Origin: Bacillota bacterium
Lineage (GTDB): Bacteria; Bacillota; UBA4882; UBA8346
Assembly: GCA_023402395.1 (NCBI GenBank)
Contig: JAEYGI010000016.1
Coordinates: 15,739 to 79,738 of the forward strand
DNA length: 64,000 nt
Direction of reading: 5' to 3'
Part shown: positions 31,566 through 39,604 of the stretch, piece after piece
Numbering within the stretch: the stretch's first letter is position 1
Layout of the letters: each line of letters starts with the position of its first letter
The notes under the pieces: generated by a model
What the model was told of the DNA's origin: nothing
Database searches by the model: none
The model's input: only the letters and a program-made list of their open reading frames with translations
Position numbers and translations under genes: made by a program

Positions 31566-33307
31566 AACAGGACCGCCAAAAATTCATCCGGATTTTGAGC
31601 TACTTCCGCCCCTTCCTGGGCCGGGTCATCCTTTGCGCGGCGCTGGCGCTGCTGGTGAACGCCGCCGAACTGGCCGCGCCCTATCTGATGAAGGTCGCCA
31701 TTGATGACTACATCGTGGCCGGCAAAACCAATTTCAATATTACCGGGCTGGCCCTGCTGTACTTGGGTTCGGTAACGGCCGGATCGTTTTGCCTGTACTC
31801 CCATACCTATCTGTTGAACTCCACCGTGCAGCGGATTATGCATAACATCCGGGTTGAGCTCTTCGCCCATATCCAGCGGATGCCGCTCCGCTTCTTCGAT
31901 ACCACCTCGTCGGGCCGGATTCTGACCCGGGCTACCAATGACGTCGAAGCCTTGAACGAAATGTACTCCGGCGTGCTGGTGGCCTTCTTCAAGGACGTCC
32001 TGATGCTGGTCGGCATCGTAGTGGTGATGCTCCGGCTCCATCTCCAGCTGGCCTTGGTCAGCTTCGCCGTGATCCCGGTAATCGTTTTGATCACCTTCTT
32101 CTACAACAAATACGCCCGTCGCAACTACCGGCGGGTCCGGCATCTGATCGCCCAGATCAACGGTTTTTTCGCCGAGAATATCTCCGGCATGAAACTGGTG
32201 CAGATCTTCCATCGCGAGCGCGAGAAATACCGGGAGTTCGAGAGCTTGAACCGGGACTACAATCAGGCCAGCATCTTCGAAGTACGGTTGATGGCTTTCT
32301 TCAAGCCTTCGGCCGAATTGATCAATAACCTCGGCATCGCGCTGCTGATCGTCTATTGCACCCCGGGCATTTTCGGCGGGGTACTGGAGATCGGGCTGCT
32401 CTATGCCTTCATTACTTACATCAAGCGCTTTTTTGAGCCGATTCAGGATCTGGCCGACAAATACAACGTGATCCTCTCCGGCAGCATCGCGGCGGAACGA
32501 ATCTTCGAAATAATGGACAATCGCGAAGGGCTGGAGGATTTGGGCGCCGGCCGGCCGCTGCCGTCGGTCCGGGGCGGGATCGAATTCCGCCACGTCTGGT
32601 TCTCCTATAACAACCGGGACTGGGTGCTGCGGGATGTCAGCTTCACGGTGGAGCCAGGCCGGACCGTGGCCTTCGTCGGCGCCACCGGCTCCGGCAAGTC
32701 GACCATCATCAGCCTGATCGGCCGGTTTTACGAGATCCAGCGGGGCGAAATCCTGCTCGACGGCGTCAATATCCGGGAGTACCGGCTGGGCGATCTCCGG
32801 CACCGGATCGCCGTGGTGATGCAGGATGTGTTCCTGTTCTCGGGCGATATCGCCTCCAACATCCGGCTGAACAACGCCGATCGCTCCGACGCCGCGGTCC
32901 GGGCCGCGGCGGAGTCGGTCAACGCCGCCGAGTTCATCGCCGGCTTGCCCGGCGGCTACGCCGAGGAAGTCAAGGAACGGGGCGCGACCCTCTCCTCCGG
33001 CCAGCGGCAGTTGCTTTCCTTCGCCCGGGCGGTGGTCTTTGACCCGGCCATTCTGGTGCTGGATGAGGCCACCGCCAACATCGACACCGAGACCGAACAG
33101 GTGATCCAGCAGTCCCTGGCCAAGGTGTCCCGGGACCGGACCACCCTGGTCATTGCCCACCGGCTCTCGACCATCCGGAACGCCGATCAGATTATTGTCA
33201 TCCACAAGGGCCGGATCCGTGAAACCGGCCGTCACGAGGAACTGCTGCGCCAGGGCGGCATTTACAAGAACCTTTATGAAATGCAGTACTGCGGGATGAC
33301 GAGCTAA
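31562..33307 (+). CDS. Heterodimeric ABC exporter, catalytic subunit
   Basis: A 581-residue half-transporter, translationally coupled to the previous gene by a 4-base overlap. Six membrane helices precede an ATPase domain with Walker A GATGSGKST, signature LSSGQRQ, and ILVLDEATANID with the catalytic Glu. The altered LSSGQ signature pairs with the degenerate Walker B of the partner, while this Walker B pairs with the partner's intact LSGGQ, so one consensus and one non-consensus ATP site form. This arrangement is known for asymmetric type IV exporters. No accessory membrane-fusion protein is nearby. Confidence 0.93.
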   Translation: MKQDRQKFIRILSYFRPFLGRVILCAALALLVNAAELAAPYLMKVAIDDYIVAGKTNFNITGLALLYLGSVTAGSFCLYSHTYLLNSTVQRIMHNIRVELFAHIQRMPLRFFDTTSSGRILTRATNDVEALNEMYSGVLVAFFKDVLMLVGIVVVMLRLHLQLALVSFAVIPVIVLITFFYNKYARRNYRRVRHLIAQINGFFAENISGMKLVQIFHREREKYREFESLNRDYNQASIFEVRLMAFFKPSAELINNLGIALLIVYCTPGIFGGVLEIGLLYAFITYIKRFFEPIQDLADKYNVILSGSIAAERIFEIMDNREGLEDLGAGRPLPSVRGGIEFRHVWFSYNNRDWVLRDVSFTVEPGRTVAFVGATGSGKSTIISLIGRFYEIQRGEILLDGVNIREYRLGDLRHRIAVVMQDVFLFSGDIASNIRLNNADRSDAAVRAAAESVNAAEFIAGLPGGYAEEVKERGATLSSGQRQLLSFARAVVFDPAILVLDEATANIDTETEQVIQQSLAKVSRDRTTLVIAHRLSTIRNADQIIVIHKGRIRETGRHEELLRQGGIYKNLYEMQYCGMTS

Positions 33308-33842
33308 AACATCACCGTTGGGTCATAAACGCTTTTCATTCCCATTCTCTATTCTCATTCCCAAACCCCATTTCATTGCTCCGGTATTGCCGGCGAGTCA
33401 TTCCGGGAACCGGAGCTCCTTTTTTTCGTAAAAAACTGCCGGAACGGGGCGAAAATGATCCGCTTAGCGGCGCCGTCCGTTACTCCGGCCCGCCCGGAAC
33501 CAATTCCCCCGTCCCTAACCGGTATTTTCCGGAGGATTCCGGCATTTTTCCGACCCAATCCGGATCGTTTGCGGCCCCGGAGATCTAAAAGCGTTGTGCT
33601 AAACCCGGCTTTCAGCCGGAGTTGTACACAAAAGCTTAGAGAAGCAAAGGAAAGTCGTTTCACAATGGTTTCCACAAAGCCCCAGTCGATCGTTAGACTT
33701 TATCACATGGCTTTCAAAATGATGATAATTGGGTTGGCTGGCAGGAATCGGAGGGATACTCGCGAATGAATTACCAAAACGGGTTGCCGGAGCCTATTGG
33801 TCCGTAACCGAGGCATCGGCAACGTAGCGGGGGATGAAAACC
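33308..33842. other. 535-bp gene-free spacer with CCGG-rich stretch
   Basis: No supported gene. The stretch 33470-33590 alternates CCGG with TTTTCC and GATC words, as in other spacers of this window. The promoter of the YqeY gene must lie in its right part but no convincing boxes were found. Confidence 0.4.
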
Positions 33843-34286
33843 ATGACCTTGAAAGAAAAATTGCAGGAAGACCTGAAAACCGCCATGAAAAGCAAGGACG
33901 CGCTCCGGCTCTCGGTGATCCGGCTCGCCAAGGCGGCCCTTATGAATCAGGAGATCGCCCGGGGCCACGAACTCTCCGACGCCGAAGTCGTCGAAGTGCT
34001 GGCCAAAGAGGCCAAACAGCGCAACGACGCCATTCCCGAGTATGAGAAGGCGGGCCGGTCCGACATCGTGGCCACGCTCCGCCAGGAGCAGGCCATTCTC
34101 CAGGAGTACCTCCCCGCCCAGCTCGACGAGGAAGAGGTCCGGCGGATCGTCCGGGAGACCGTCGCCGAGGTCGGCGCCTCTTCCAAGAAGGAAATGGGCA
34201 AAGTGATGTCGGCCCTGATGCCCAAGGTCAAAGGCAGAGCCGACGGGAAACTGGTCAACCAGATCGTGAATTCGATCCTGGAGTGA
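33843..34286 (+). CDS. yqeY: GatB/YqeY domain protein
   Basis: A 147-residue cytoplasmic protein starting MTLKEKLQEDLKTAMKSKD; the ATG at 33843 has GGGGG at the right distance, whereas the in-frame ATG at 33834 is too close. It has the family features LRLSVIRLAKAAL.N.EIARG, EAKQRNDAIPEYEKAGR and the C-terminal QLDEEEVRRIVRET, then GKVMSALMPKVKGRADGK. The YqeY fold resembles the tail domain of GatB, the tRNA amidotransferase subunit, and may bind tRNA; its function is unproven. It precedes a ribbon-helix-helix gene by 163 bases. Confidence 0.92.
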   Translation: MTLKEKLQEDLKTAMKSKDALRLSVIRLAKAALMNQEIARGHELSDAEVVEVLAKEAKQRNDAIPEYEKAGRSDIVATLRQEQAILQEYLPAQLDEEEVRRIVRETVAEVGASSKKEMGKVMSALMPKVKGRADGKLVNQIVNSILE

Positions 34287-34289
34287 CTG

Positions 34290-34409
34290 TTTTAGTTCCT
34301 GGCTGCTGGTTTCTAGTTCCTGGACGGCCGGGCGCTTGGATTATTTGATAGGCATTCCAACAATTGAGTTCAAAACCGCAACTAGGAAACCGCTAACCAG
34401 GAACTAAAG
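34290..34409. repeat. GGAACTA-type repeats arranged as an inverted pair
   Basis: TTTAGTTCCTGG near 34290 is matched by CCAGGAACTAAA near 34398, with more copies of CTAGTTCCTGG and AACTAGGAAACC between. These are the same words as in the tandem array at 35148-35262. Confidence 0.7.
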
Positions 34410-34449
34410 CAACACGCATACCTTCCGGTCATCCCGGCATACTAAAGGT

Positions 34450-34641
34450 ATGGAACAGTCAAGCGCGAAAAAGGAGCTCCATATCCGGATCGACCCCGAG
34501 TTGTACCAGAAGTTCCGGCATATCGTCTTTTACGAACGGAACTCCATGACCGAAGTGGTGGCGCGGCTGATCGCCGAGTATGTCGAGGAAAAGGCCTTGG
34601 ACGAAGCGGCCGGGGATCTGGCCGCTCCGATGGTGCTGTGA
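34450..34641 (+). CDS. Small ribbon-helix-helix type protein
   Basis: A 63-residue protein: KKELHIRIDPELYQKFRHIVFYERNSMTEVVARLIAEYVEEKA fits the Arc/MetJ ribbon-helix-helix pattern, with a strand (LHIRID) for DNA contact and two helices with SMTEVV as the helix-2 start. Such proteins bind DNA as dimers and often regulate nearby genes or act as antitoxins. No toxin partner is visible. The only ribosome-like site, AAAGGT, touches the ATG, so translation may be weak or the start mis-set. A bidirectional terminator at 34726 separates it from the ferredoxin gene. Confidence 0.75.
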   Translation: MEQSSAKKELHIRIDPELYQKFRHIVFYERNSMTEVVARLIAEYVEEKALDEAAGDLAAPMVL

Positions 34642-34725
34642 GTTTGGCCTCCTGGTTCTTAGTTGTAGGGTCAAAAACGGCTCCCTGTAGAAACAACAGG
34701 GGCACGAACCCAAAAGGCAAAAATT

Positions 34726-34756
34726 AAAACTCCCTCGAGCCATTCGAGGGAGTTTT
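34726..34756. terminator. Bidirectional terminator between RHH and ferredoxin genes
   Basis: A perfect 13-bp stem AAAACTCCCTCGA (34726-34738 with 34744-34756) with a GCCAT loop; T4-A4 ends on both strands serve the convergent genes. Confidence 0.92.
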
Positions 34757-34762
34757 ATTGGT

Positions 34763-34930
34763 TTATTCCGGCTTCGGAGCGCCGACCGGGCAGACATCGG
34801 CACAGGCGCCGCAGTCAATACACTTGCTGGAGTCAATCACGTACACATCGCCTTCACTGATGGCGCTGACCGGACACTCGGACTGACAAGCGCCGCACGC
34901 GATACACTCTTCACTAATCTTGTAGCTCAT
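34763..34930 (-). CDS. 2[4Fe-4S] ferredoxin
   Basis: A 55-residue clostridial-type ferredoxin, found by reading leftward from the ATG at 34930 behind a very strong AGGAGGT. It has two cluster motifs, CIACGACQSECP and CIDCGACADVCP (C-x2-C-x2-C-x3-C-P in each), and ends PVGAPKPE. It carries low-potential electrons for oxidoreductases such as pyruvate:ferredoxin oxidoreductase and hydrogenase, as expected in a fermenting anaerobe. It is a single-gene unit with a strong terminator. Confidence 0.97.
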   Translation of the reverse strand: MSYKISEECIACGACQSECPVSAISEGDVYVIDSSKCIDCGACADVCPVGAPKPE

Positions 34931-35147
34931 AGGGGGCACCTCCTATTCATTGTTTAAGATTATCTTGGCTTGCGCCAGGAAGATTCGTTCCCTCGCAAGA
35001 TTCGACTTCGATTCCGAAAATCCTTTCTCCCGGATGATAAATTTTTAATTCCAGAAAACGATGAGGAGGGTTGTCGGTTCCCGCTTCCCGGCTACCGGTA
35101 GCTGATTCCCGACTTCTGAATGGAACCGGCATCCCAACCAGAGAAGA

Positions 35148-35262
35148 ACTATAAACTAAGAACCAGGAACCAGGAACTAGGAACTAAGAACCAGGAACCA
35201 GGAACCAGGAACTAAAAACCAGGAACTAGGAACTAGGAACTAGGAACCAGGAATCAGCAACT
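35148..35262. repeat. Tandem GGAACTA/GGAACCA heptamer array
   Basis: About 115 bases made of 7-base units alternating GGAACTA, GGAACCA, AGAACCA and AAAACCA. The words recur at 29712-29755 and 34290-34409, and loosely at 52240-52270. It is not a CRISPR array, as there are no unique spacers. Confidence 0.85.
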
Positions 35263-35290
35263 AACCCAATAACTAACTCGCCGGATCCGC

Positions 35291-35319
35291 TTGATTTTTG
35301 GAGCAGGTTCCGTTATAAT
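35291..35319 (+). promoter_or_regulatory. Promoter of tRNA-Gly
   Basis: TTGATT (35291-35296), 17-base spacer, TATAAT (35314-35319); the tRNA begins 12 bases later. Confidence 0.85.
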
Positions 35320-35330
35320 AGATTTACGTT

Positions 35331-35405
35331 GCGGGTGTGGCTCAGTGGTAGAGCATCGGCTTCCCAAGCCGAGGACCGCGGGTTCGAATCCCGTCGCCCG
35401 CTCCA
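35331..35405 (+). tRNA. tRNA-Gly (anticodon CCC)
   Basis: A 75-base cloverleaf with acceptor stem GCGGGTG/CGCCCGC, D-loop GGCTCAGTGGTAGAGC, anticodon stem TCGGC around TTCCCAA (anticodon CCC), T-arm GCGGGTTCGAATCCCGT and an encoded CCA end. Confidence 0.97.
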
Positions 35406-35473
35406 TTTTGCGATCAAAACCAGCTTCCGGGCAGCCGGAAGTTTTTTGTTCGCTCTTCCGACCGGAAACGAAG

Positions 35474-35502
35474 TTGACCTCCGCCCCGGTCTGTGATAAA
35501 AT
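35474..35502 (+). promoter_or_regulatory. Promoter of tRNA-Thr
   Basis: TTGACC (35474-35479), 17-base spacer, TAAAAT (35497-35502), 22 bases before the tRNA. Each of the two tRNAs therefore seems to have its own promoter. Confidence 0.82.
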
Positions 35503-35524
35503 AGATAAGCGAATCAAGTCAGAA

Positions 35525-35599
35525 GCTGGTGTAGCTCAATGGCAGAGCAGCGGTATCGTAAACCGCAGGTTGCGGGTTCGAATCCCATCACCAGCTCCA
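35525..35599 (+). tRNA. tRNA-Thr (anticodon CGT)
   Basis: A 75-base cloverleaf: acceptor GCTGGTG/CACCAGC, D-loop AGCTCAATGGCAGAGC, anticodon stem GCGGT around ATCGTAA (anticodon CGT), T-arm GCGGGTTCGAATCCCAT and encoded CCA. It is convergent with the AbrB gene, whose stop lies 15 bases further on. Confidence 0.97.
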
Positions 35600-35614
35600 T
35601 TTTTTTGCCTTTTT

Positions 35615-35869
35615 TCAGCCATAGGCCAGTTCTTTCAAAGAATTGAGACAGGATTGGCAGATGTTTTTTCCTTGAAAATTCTTGACTTCCTCGCTGCTTC
35701 CGCAAAACACACAGGCCGGCTCATACTTTTTCAGAACGATCCACTCGCCGTCCATGTAGATCTCAATCTCGTCCCGCTCATCGATCTCCAGCGTACGCCG
35801 CAGCTCAACCGGAATGACCACCCGTCCTAACTCATCGACTTTTCTTACAACACCCGTGGATTTTAACAT
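35615..35869 (-). CDS. abrB: AbrB/SpoVT-type transition-state regulator with C-terminal zinc ribbon
   Basis: An 84-residue DNA-binding protein. Residues 1-50 are the AbrB swapped-hairpin domain, MLKSTGVVRKVDELGRVVIP then ELRRTLEIDERDEIEIY, very close to Bacillus AbrB. The C-terminal part, CVFCGSSEEVKNFQGKNICQSC, has two C-x2-C pairs and probably binds zinc, a version common in clostridial relatives but lacking in B. subtilis AbrB. It would act as tetramer or dimer to repress stationary-phase and sporulation genes. The promoter upstream is fully consensus. The ribosome site is weak (GAGTG). Confidence 0.93.
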   Translation of the reverse strand: MLKSTGVVRKVDELGRVVIPVELRRTLEIDERDEIEIYMDGEWIVLKKYEPACVFCGSSEEVKNFQGKNICQSCLNSLKELAYG

Positions 35870-35911
35870 CGTTCGTCACTCATTTCGTTAAAATTCGACA
35901 ATCTTACATGT

Positions 35912-35940
35912 ATTATACTCGTGCCTTTTGGGAATGTCAA
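35912..35940 (-). promoter_or_regulatory. Consensus promoter of abrB
   Basis: Leftward TTGACA (35935-35940), 17-base spacer, TATAAT (35912-35917): exact sigma-A consensus, about 43 bases upstream of the start codon. The leader between them is AT-rich. Confidence 0.92.
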
Positions 35941-36107
35941 ACTACTTGCCAGTTCTGTAAATTTTTATGTTAATGGCCGGCCGGATGTAAGCTGTTATTC
36001 CAGCGACAACCGGAATGAAATGAGTGATCGAATGCTTCGGCTTTCAACTATAACAGTGTCATTTGGGGCTGGCGTTATTCCATTTTAATTTTTGGGCAAC
36101 CAGCCGC

Positions 36108-36142
36108 AAAAAAAGAGGCTCATCCCGAAGGAAAAGCCTCTT
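36108..36142 (-). terminator. Terminator of the porin-like gene
   Basis: Leftward an 8-bp stem AAGAGGCT with a T7 tail, about 100 bases after the stop. The rest of 35941-36242 shows no gene. Confidence 0.88.
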
Positions 36143-36242
36143 CAACCATAAGGAGGTAAGTGAGCCGGAAATCAAAGGTTTTCACCGGGCGGCCCGTGCC
36201 AAGGCCGTGGCGGCGCGGCGGGTTTCCGCCGCAAAATCACGA

Positions 36243-37373
36243 TTAGAACTCGAAATGCACTCCGATATAGAAGAACGGATCTTCACTCTCAAAGGCTTGC
36301 TTGGATCCGTAGTTGCCGCCCTCGTTCTTGTCGCCGCAGTGGCCAAACGGGAACTGGGCGTTGGAGACGCCGGCTTTGACGTCCCAGGCTCCGACGTCAA
36401 ACATGCCGTAAACATCGTAAAAACCGTCTTCAGCCACGGCATCGTCCACGGCGAAGTATTTGGCGCCCGCGGTCCAATGCTCGGTGAGCCGGTAAGCGGC
36501 GCCGATGCCGTAGACATCGTCAATGGTATCGTCTTCCGGTTGGGAGAACATCAGTTGGCCGGTGAACTTGTTATAGTCGACCGTGGCCTGCAGGGTCTGG
36601 TGCCCGCCGTTATTACTCCAAAACGCCTGCTGGAACTCGCCCTGGTTGGCGATTCCATCCTTATTGAGCCACAAGTCGACTTTTAATTTGAGATCTTCGC
36701 TGAACTTGTACTCACCGCCGACAATATAGAACGGATCGTCGACACCTTGCTGTGTTTTGGCCCCGATGAAATATTTGCCGACGTCGGTCTTGAAGATCAG
36801 GCCTAAGGCATAGGCCTCCGAATAGCCGTCATCGATCGGGTTACCTTTGTCGTCGTAATCAATGGTATTGTCGGTATCGCCGTCGGGATCATACACCTTG
36901 GCCTCACCCCGGAATTCGAAGGTATCCGTGACGTATTTAAGATTGAAACTGCCGGCCATGTCACAAGTATTGAAAAACGGATCGGCCTTGAAATCGTTGA
37001 AGAGATCGCCCATGAACTGTTGGCCGAGGTTGGTCGTCCCACTGTCATGAGAATCAAACCCCAAGCTCAACGGAGAACCGGCGATGTTATCAATGCCGAA
37101 ACTGTGATAAATTTTTTGATTCCAGGTATCGGCGATGAATTTGATGGTGGCCCAGGAAGTGCCGAAACTATTCTCTTCCTTTACGGTGGCGCCGAGAATG
37201 GTGTCCCAGGCGTCAACGCCCGGCGAGGGGTTGAAGCCTTTGTCGCCGTCGATGGTCGAGAAGTAGCCATAATACCGGCCGCCAATGATCGAGCTAAGCT
37301 CCGCAGCCAGGCTCATCGAGGCCATGGACAGGACCAAAATTACCAGCAATGCCAATGCGAAAAACTTTTTCAC
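36243..37373 (-). CDS. Secreted porin-like beta-barrel protein ending in Phe
   Basis: A 376-residue protein with a signal peptide (FFALALLVILVLSMASMS, cleavage near LAAEL). The mature part is a run of alternating-polarity strands with aromatic girdles and acidic loops: YALGLIFKTDVGKYFIGAKT, FYIVGGEYKFSEDLKLKVDL, VYGIGAAYRLTEHWTAGAKY, and the last strand FFYIGVHFEF. A C-terminal Phe after an amphipathic strand is the BAM-recognition signature of outer-membrane barrels. Loops rich in Asp (DPDGDTDNTIDYDDKG) may bind calcium. GTG 37373 is the start, 7 bases after AGGAGG. No SLH domain. It looks like a porin of an atypical family; pore function is inferred from the strand pattern only. Confidence 0.72.
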   Translation of the reverse strand: MKKFFALALLVILVLSMASMSLAAELSSIIGGRYYGYFSTIDGDKGFNPSPGVDAWDTILGATVKEENSFGTSWATIKFIADTWNQKIYHSFGIDNIAGSPLSLGFDSHDSGTTNLGQQFMGDLFNDFKADPFFNTCDMAGSFNLKYVTDTFEFRGEAKVYDPDGDTDNTIDYDDKGNPIDDGYSEAYALGLIFKTDVGKYFIGAKTQQGVDDPFYIVGGEYKFSEDLKLKVDLWLNKDGIANQGEFQQAFWSNNGGHQTLQATVDYNKFTGQLMFSQPEDDTIDDVYGIGAAYRLTEHWTAGAKYFAVDDAVAEDGFYDVYGMFDVGAWDVKAGVSNAQFPFGHCGDKNEGGNYGSKQAFESEDPFFYIGVHFEF

Positions 37374-37693
37374 CAAAAACCCTCCTCTTATTTATTGACT
37401 CTATACGCGGCGGCCTTTTCCAGCCAAACTCCTGATCAAAGCCGTGGCATATAGGATACCGACCGGCCGAGCCTGATTTGGGATTTCGGAGCGCATCACT
37501 GGCTTCTGTTTTGTAATGCGGCGAAATCAAACCCCCGGCCCGAACCCATCGGCAAACTGATGTTGGCCGCAACTACCCCCCTGGTTGTCCCGGAAAAACA
37601 GTGTTGGTGACCGCTGGTTGGACAACTGCGCTTGTCCAAGTTTGTTTGACAATCGATTCGGATTTGTAACAATTTTATTATCCAATTGTAAAC
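37374..37693. other. Spacer between porin-like and kinase genes
   Basis: About 320 bases without a supported gene. A rightward TTGACA at 37650 lacks a matching -10. It should contain the divergent promoters of the porin-like and kinase genes. Confidence 0.4.
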
Positions 37694-37730
37694 ACAAAAC
37701 GCCTAGATAGATATTTCCTAGGCGTTTTGT
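37694..37730. repeat. CGCCTAG palindromic element, copy 1
   Basis: A 13-bp perfect stem ACAAAACGCCTAG with an 11-base loop containing ATATTTC. Related hairpins lie at 39468-39498 and 47189-47217. Confidence 0.8.
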
Positions 37731-37879
37731 CGATCAGCGGCCGCTCCGGTGGAAAAATTTGTGGATCTTTTTTCGACGAACCCCACCCCTTGCCAAGGGG
37801 TAAATTCCAATATTCACCGCATTTTAACCTAATTTTAATCCGCGGCAGGAAACGATGAAAAACAGGTGAATTAATACCT

Positions 37880-39427
37880 GTGAAAGGGGTGATCGGATTG
37901 GCCCTGGCGGCGGTGCTGTTTTTGCTGTTCACGGTGTTGATCATGGCCAGAATTCCCTGGAAATATCAGGTGGTTTGGCTGGGCCTGGTCCTGTTTTTTT
38001 TCTGCGCTTGCCTGGTGGGATTGATTAATTTGATCTCCCGGTTCGGGAATTACCAGTTGGAAGGGCAGCTTCTGAACCTGCTGCCCCTGAACGAGCCGAC
38101 CTGGATCTGGCAGTTGCTGACCGGATTCACTCTCTATGAGTTCATGCGGTTCCGGCTCTGGTGCGTGGTTGGTTTCGCAGTCGCCGCCGTCGGCTTTCTG
38201 ATCTCCTACACCTCCGAACGCCCCCTGCGCAAGTCTGACTGGGGGCTGATGGGCCTGACCGTGCTCGCCGCCGGCTTCCTGCTTTGGAACTACGATCCCG
38301 AGCACCTCTTTCAACTGTACCGGCTGGGGCTCGCCAAACCGCCCGGGGACCGGTTTCACTGGGAATTGCAGTTGCATTGGGCCGATAGCCTCGCTTTGGG
38401 ACTGATTCTGATGCTGTTTTGCTATATCATTGGCCGGCTCGTCCGGTTGTTCTTCCGGGTCACCATCCCGCAGAAACGGACCCAGGTCCTCTTTGTCGCA
38501 ATGGTTCAGCTGATCCTCTGTGGATTTTTCCTGATCTTGTTCTGTATGGGACGGGGCAGCATCTTCAACACTCATGCCATGGCCACTACGCTGCTGCCGC
38601 TAACCAACTACCCGGAGTTTGACACTACCTATCTGGAAGTCGCGCCGCTGGCGGCGCTCGGCGCCATCGGGCTGGTCGGATGGGCCAGTGTCCGGTACGG
38701 CTTTCTCCGGACTTGGCATGTCAGCCACATCGAGCTGGACCGGCAGATTCAAGTGGCCAACCAGGCGGTGCGGCTGGCGTTGCACTCATTCAAAAACCGG
38801 TTTTTGGCGGTACAGATGGCCATGAATCTAGCGCAAATGTCCGTCACCCGGCTGGAAGGAGCCGAAGGCGGCCGGCAGACCGCGATCCAGCTTCAGAATG
38901 TCCAGGATATCTGCGCGGAGGCGCTAAAACAACTGGACGCCCTGCAGGTCCAGGCCGGCCGGCTTCAACTGAATCCCGGCGAATATTCCTGGGCGGAACT
39001 GTGGGAAGAGGCGGTCCGGCGCTGCGGGCCGCGCCTGGCTCCGGTCCGGCTCAATACCGTCGCGTCGGGCGAGGTCCGGATCTGGGGCGATCCGGAGCAT
39101 CTGACCGCCATGCTTGAAAACCTGCTGCAAAACGCCATCGACGCCACAGAGAACCGGGGCGACGGCCGGCCGGCCACGATCACGGCGACCATCGGCCGGG
39201 AATATGAATGGGGCTTCATCCGGATTTCCGACAACGGGACCGGGATTCCCAAAAAATTTCTGCGCAAGATCTTCCGGCCGTTCTTTACGACCAAGCCCTC
39301 CAAGAACAACTGGGGAATGGGGCTCGCCTACTGCCACCGGGTGGTCAAAGGCCATCACGGCTATATCAACATCCATTCCCGGCCCGATTCCGGCACCACC
39401 ATGGAAGTGGTGATCCGGAGTCGATAA
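37880..39427 (+). CDS. Multi-pass membrane sensor histidine kinase
   Basis: About 515 residues. Residues 1-300 hold about eight membrane helices, with no recognisable extracellular sensor domain. The phosphoacceptor region is RLALHSFKNRFLAVQMAM (His in LHSFKN). The ATPase part has the N box ENLLQNAIDAT, G1 DNGTGIPKKF, F box FRPFFTTKPSKNNWGMGLAY and a final GTTMEVVIRSR. It is the only kinase in the locus; the NarL-type regulator at 46124 lies beyond two GH94 enzymes and a binding protein and is its likely partner. GTG 37880 is used; TTG 37898, behind GAAAGGGG, is a possible start. Confidence 0.88.
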   Translation: MKGVIGLALAAVLFLLFTVLIMARIPWKYQVVWLGLVLFFFCACLVGLINLISRFGNYQLEGQLLNLLPLNEPTWIWQLLTGFTLYEFMRFRLWCVVGFAVAAVGFLISYTSERPLRKSDWGLMGLTVLAAGFLLWNYDPEHLFQLYRLGLAKPPGDRFHWELQLHWADSLALGLILMLFCYIIGRLVRLFFRVTIPQKRTQVLFVAMVQLILCGFFLILFCMGRGSIFNTHAMATTLLPLTNYPEFDTTYLEVAPLAALGAIGLVGWASVRYGFLRTWHVSHIELDRQIQVANQAVRLALHSFKNRFLAVQMAMNLAQMSVTRLEGAEGGRQTAIQLQNVQDICAEALKQLDALQVQAGRLQLNPGEYSWAELWEEAVRRCGPRLAPVRLNTVASGEVRIWGDPEHLTAMLENLLQNAIDATENRGDGRPATITATIGREYEWGFIRISDNGTGIPKKFLRKIFRPFFTTKPSKNNWGMGLAYCHRVVKGHHGYINIHSRPDSGTTMEVVIRSR

Positions 39428-39467
39428 AAAATCGGCATTCCGCCATTTTCAAAGCTGCTTCGGTTGC

Positions 39468-39498
39468 AAACGCCTAGGAAATATCATCCTAGGCGTTT
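39468..39498. repeat. CGCCTAG palindromic element, copy 2
   Basis: AAACGCCTAGGA pairs with its complement around an AATATCA loop, just after the kinase stop. It could terminate the kinase transcript, but the T-tract is short (TTTCTT). Confidence 0.82.
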
Positions 39499-39510
39499 CT
39501 TATCAACCGC

Positions 39511-39538
39511 TTGATAATAAATTTGTATCATTTAATAC
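39511..39538 (+). promoter_or_regulatory. Putative promoter of the GH94 genes
   Basis: TTGATA (39511-39516), 16-base spacer, TAATAC (39533-39538), 67 bases before the first GH94 start codon. Confidence 0.5.
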
Positions 39539-39604
39539 GTTCATTCCGCTCCCGGAACATCCCGCCGCCCGCGGCGGCAACGCCCAAGCTTTAAGGAGGA
39601 TGGC

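Noticed and set aside
31514..33235. A 573-codon open frame antisense to the second ABC exporter gene
   Set aside because: Typical antisense shadow of GC-rich codons; the opposite strand has clear Walker A, signature and Walker B motifs.
35148..35262. Possible CRISPR array in the heptamer repeat
   Set aside because: The repeats are contiguous 7-base words with no unique spacers, and no cas genes are near.
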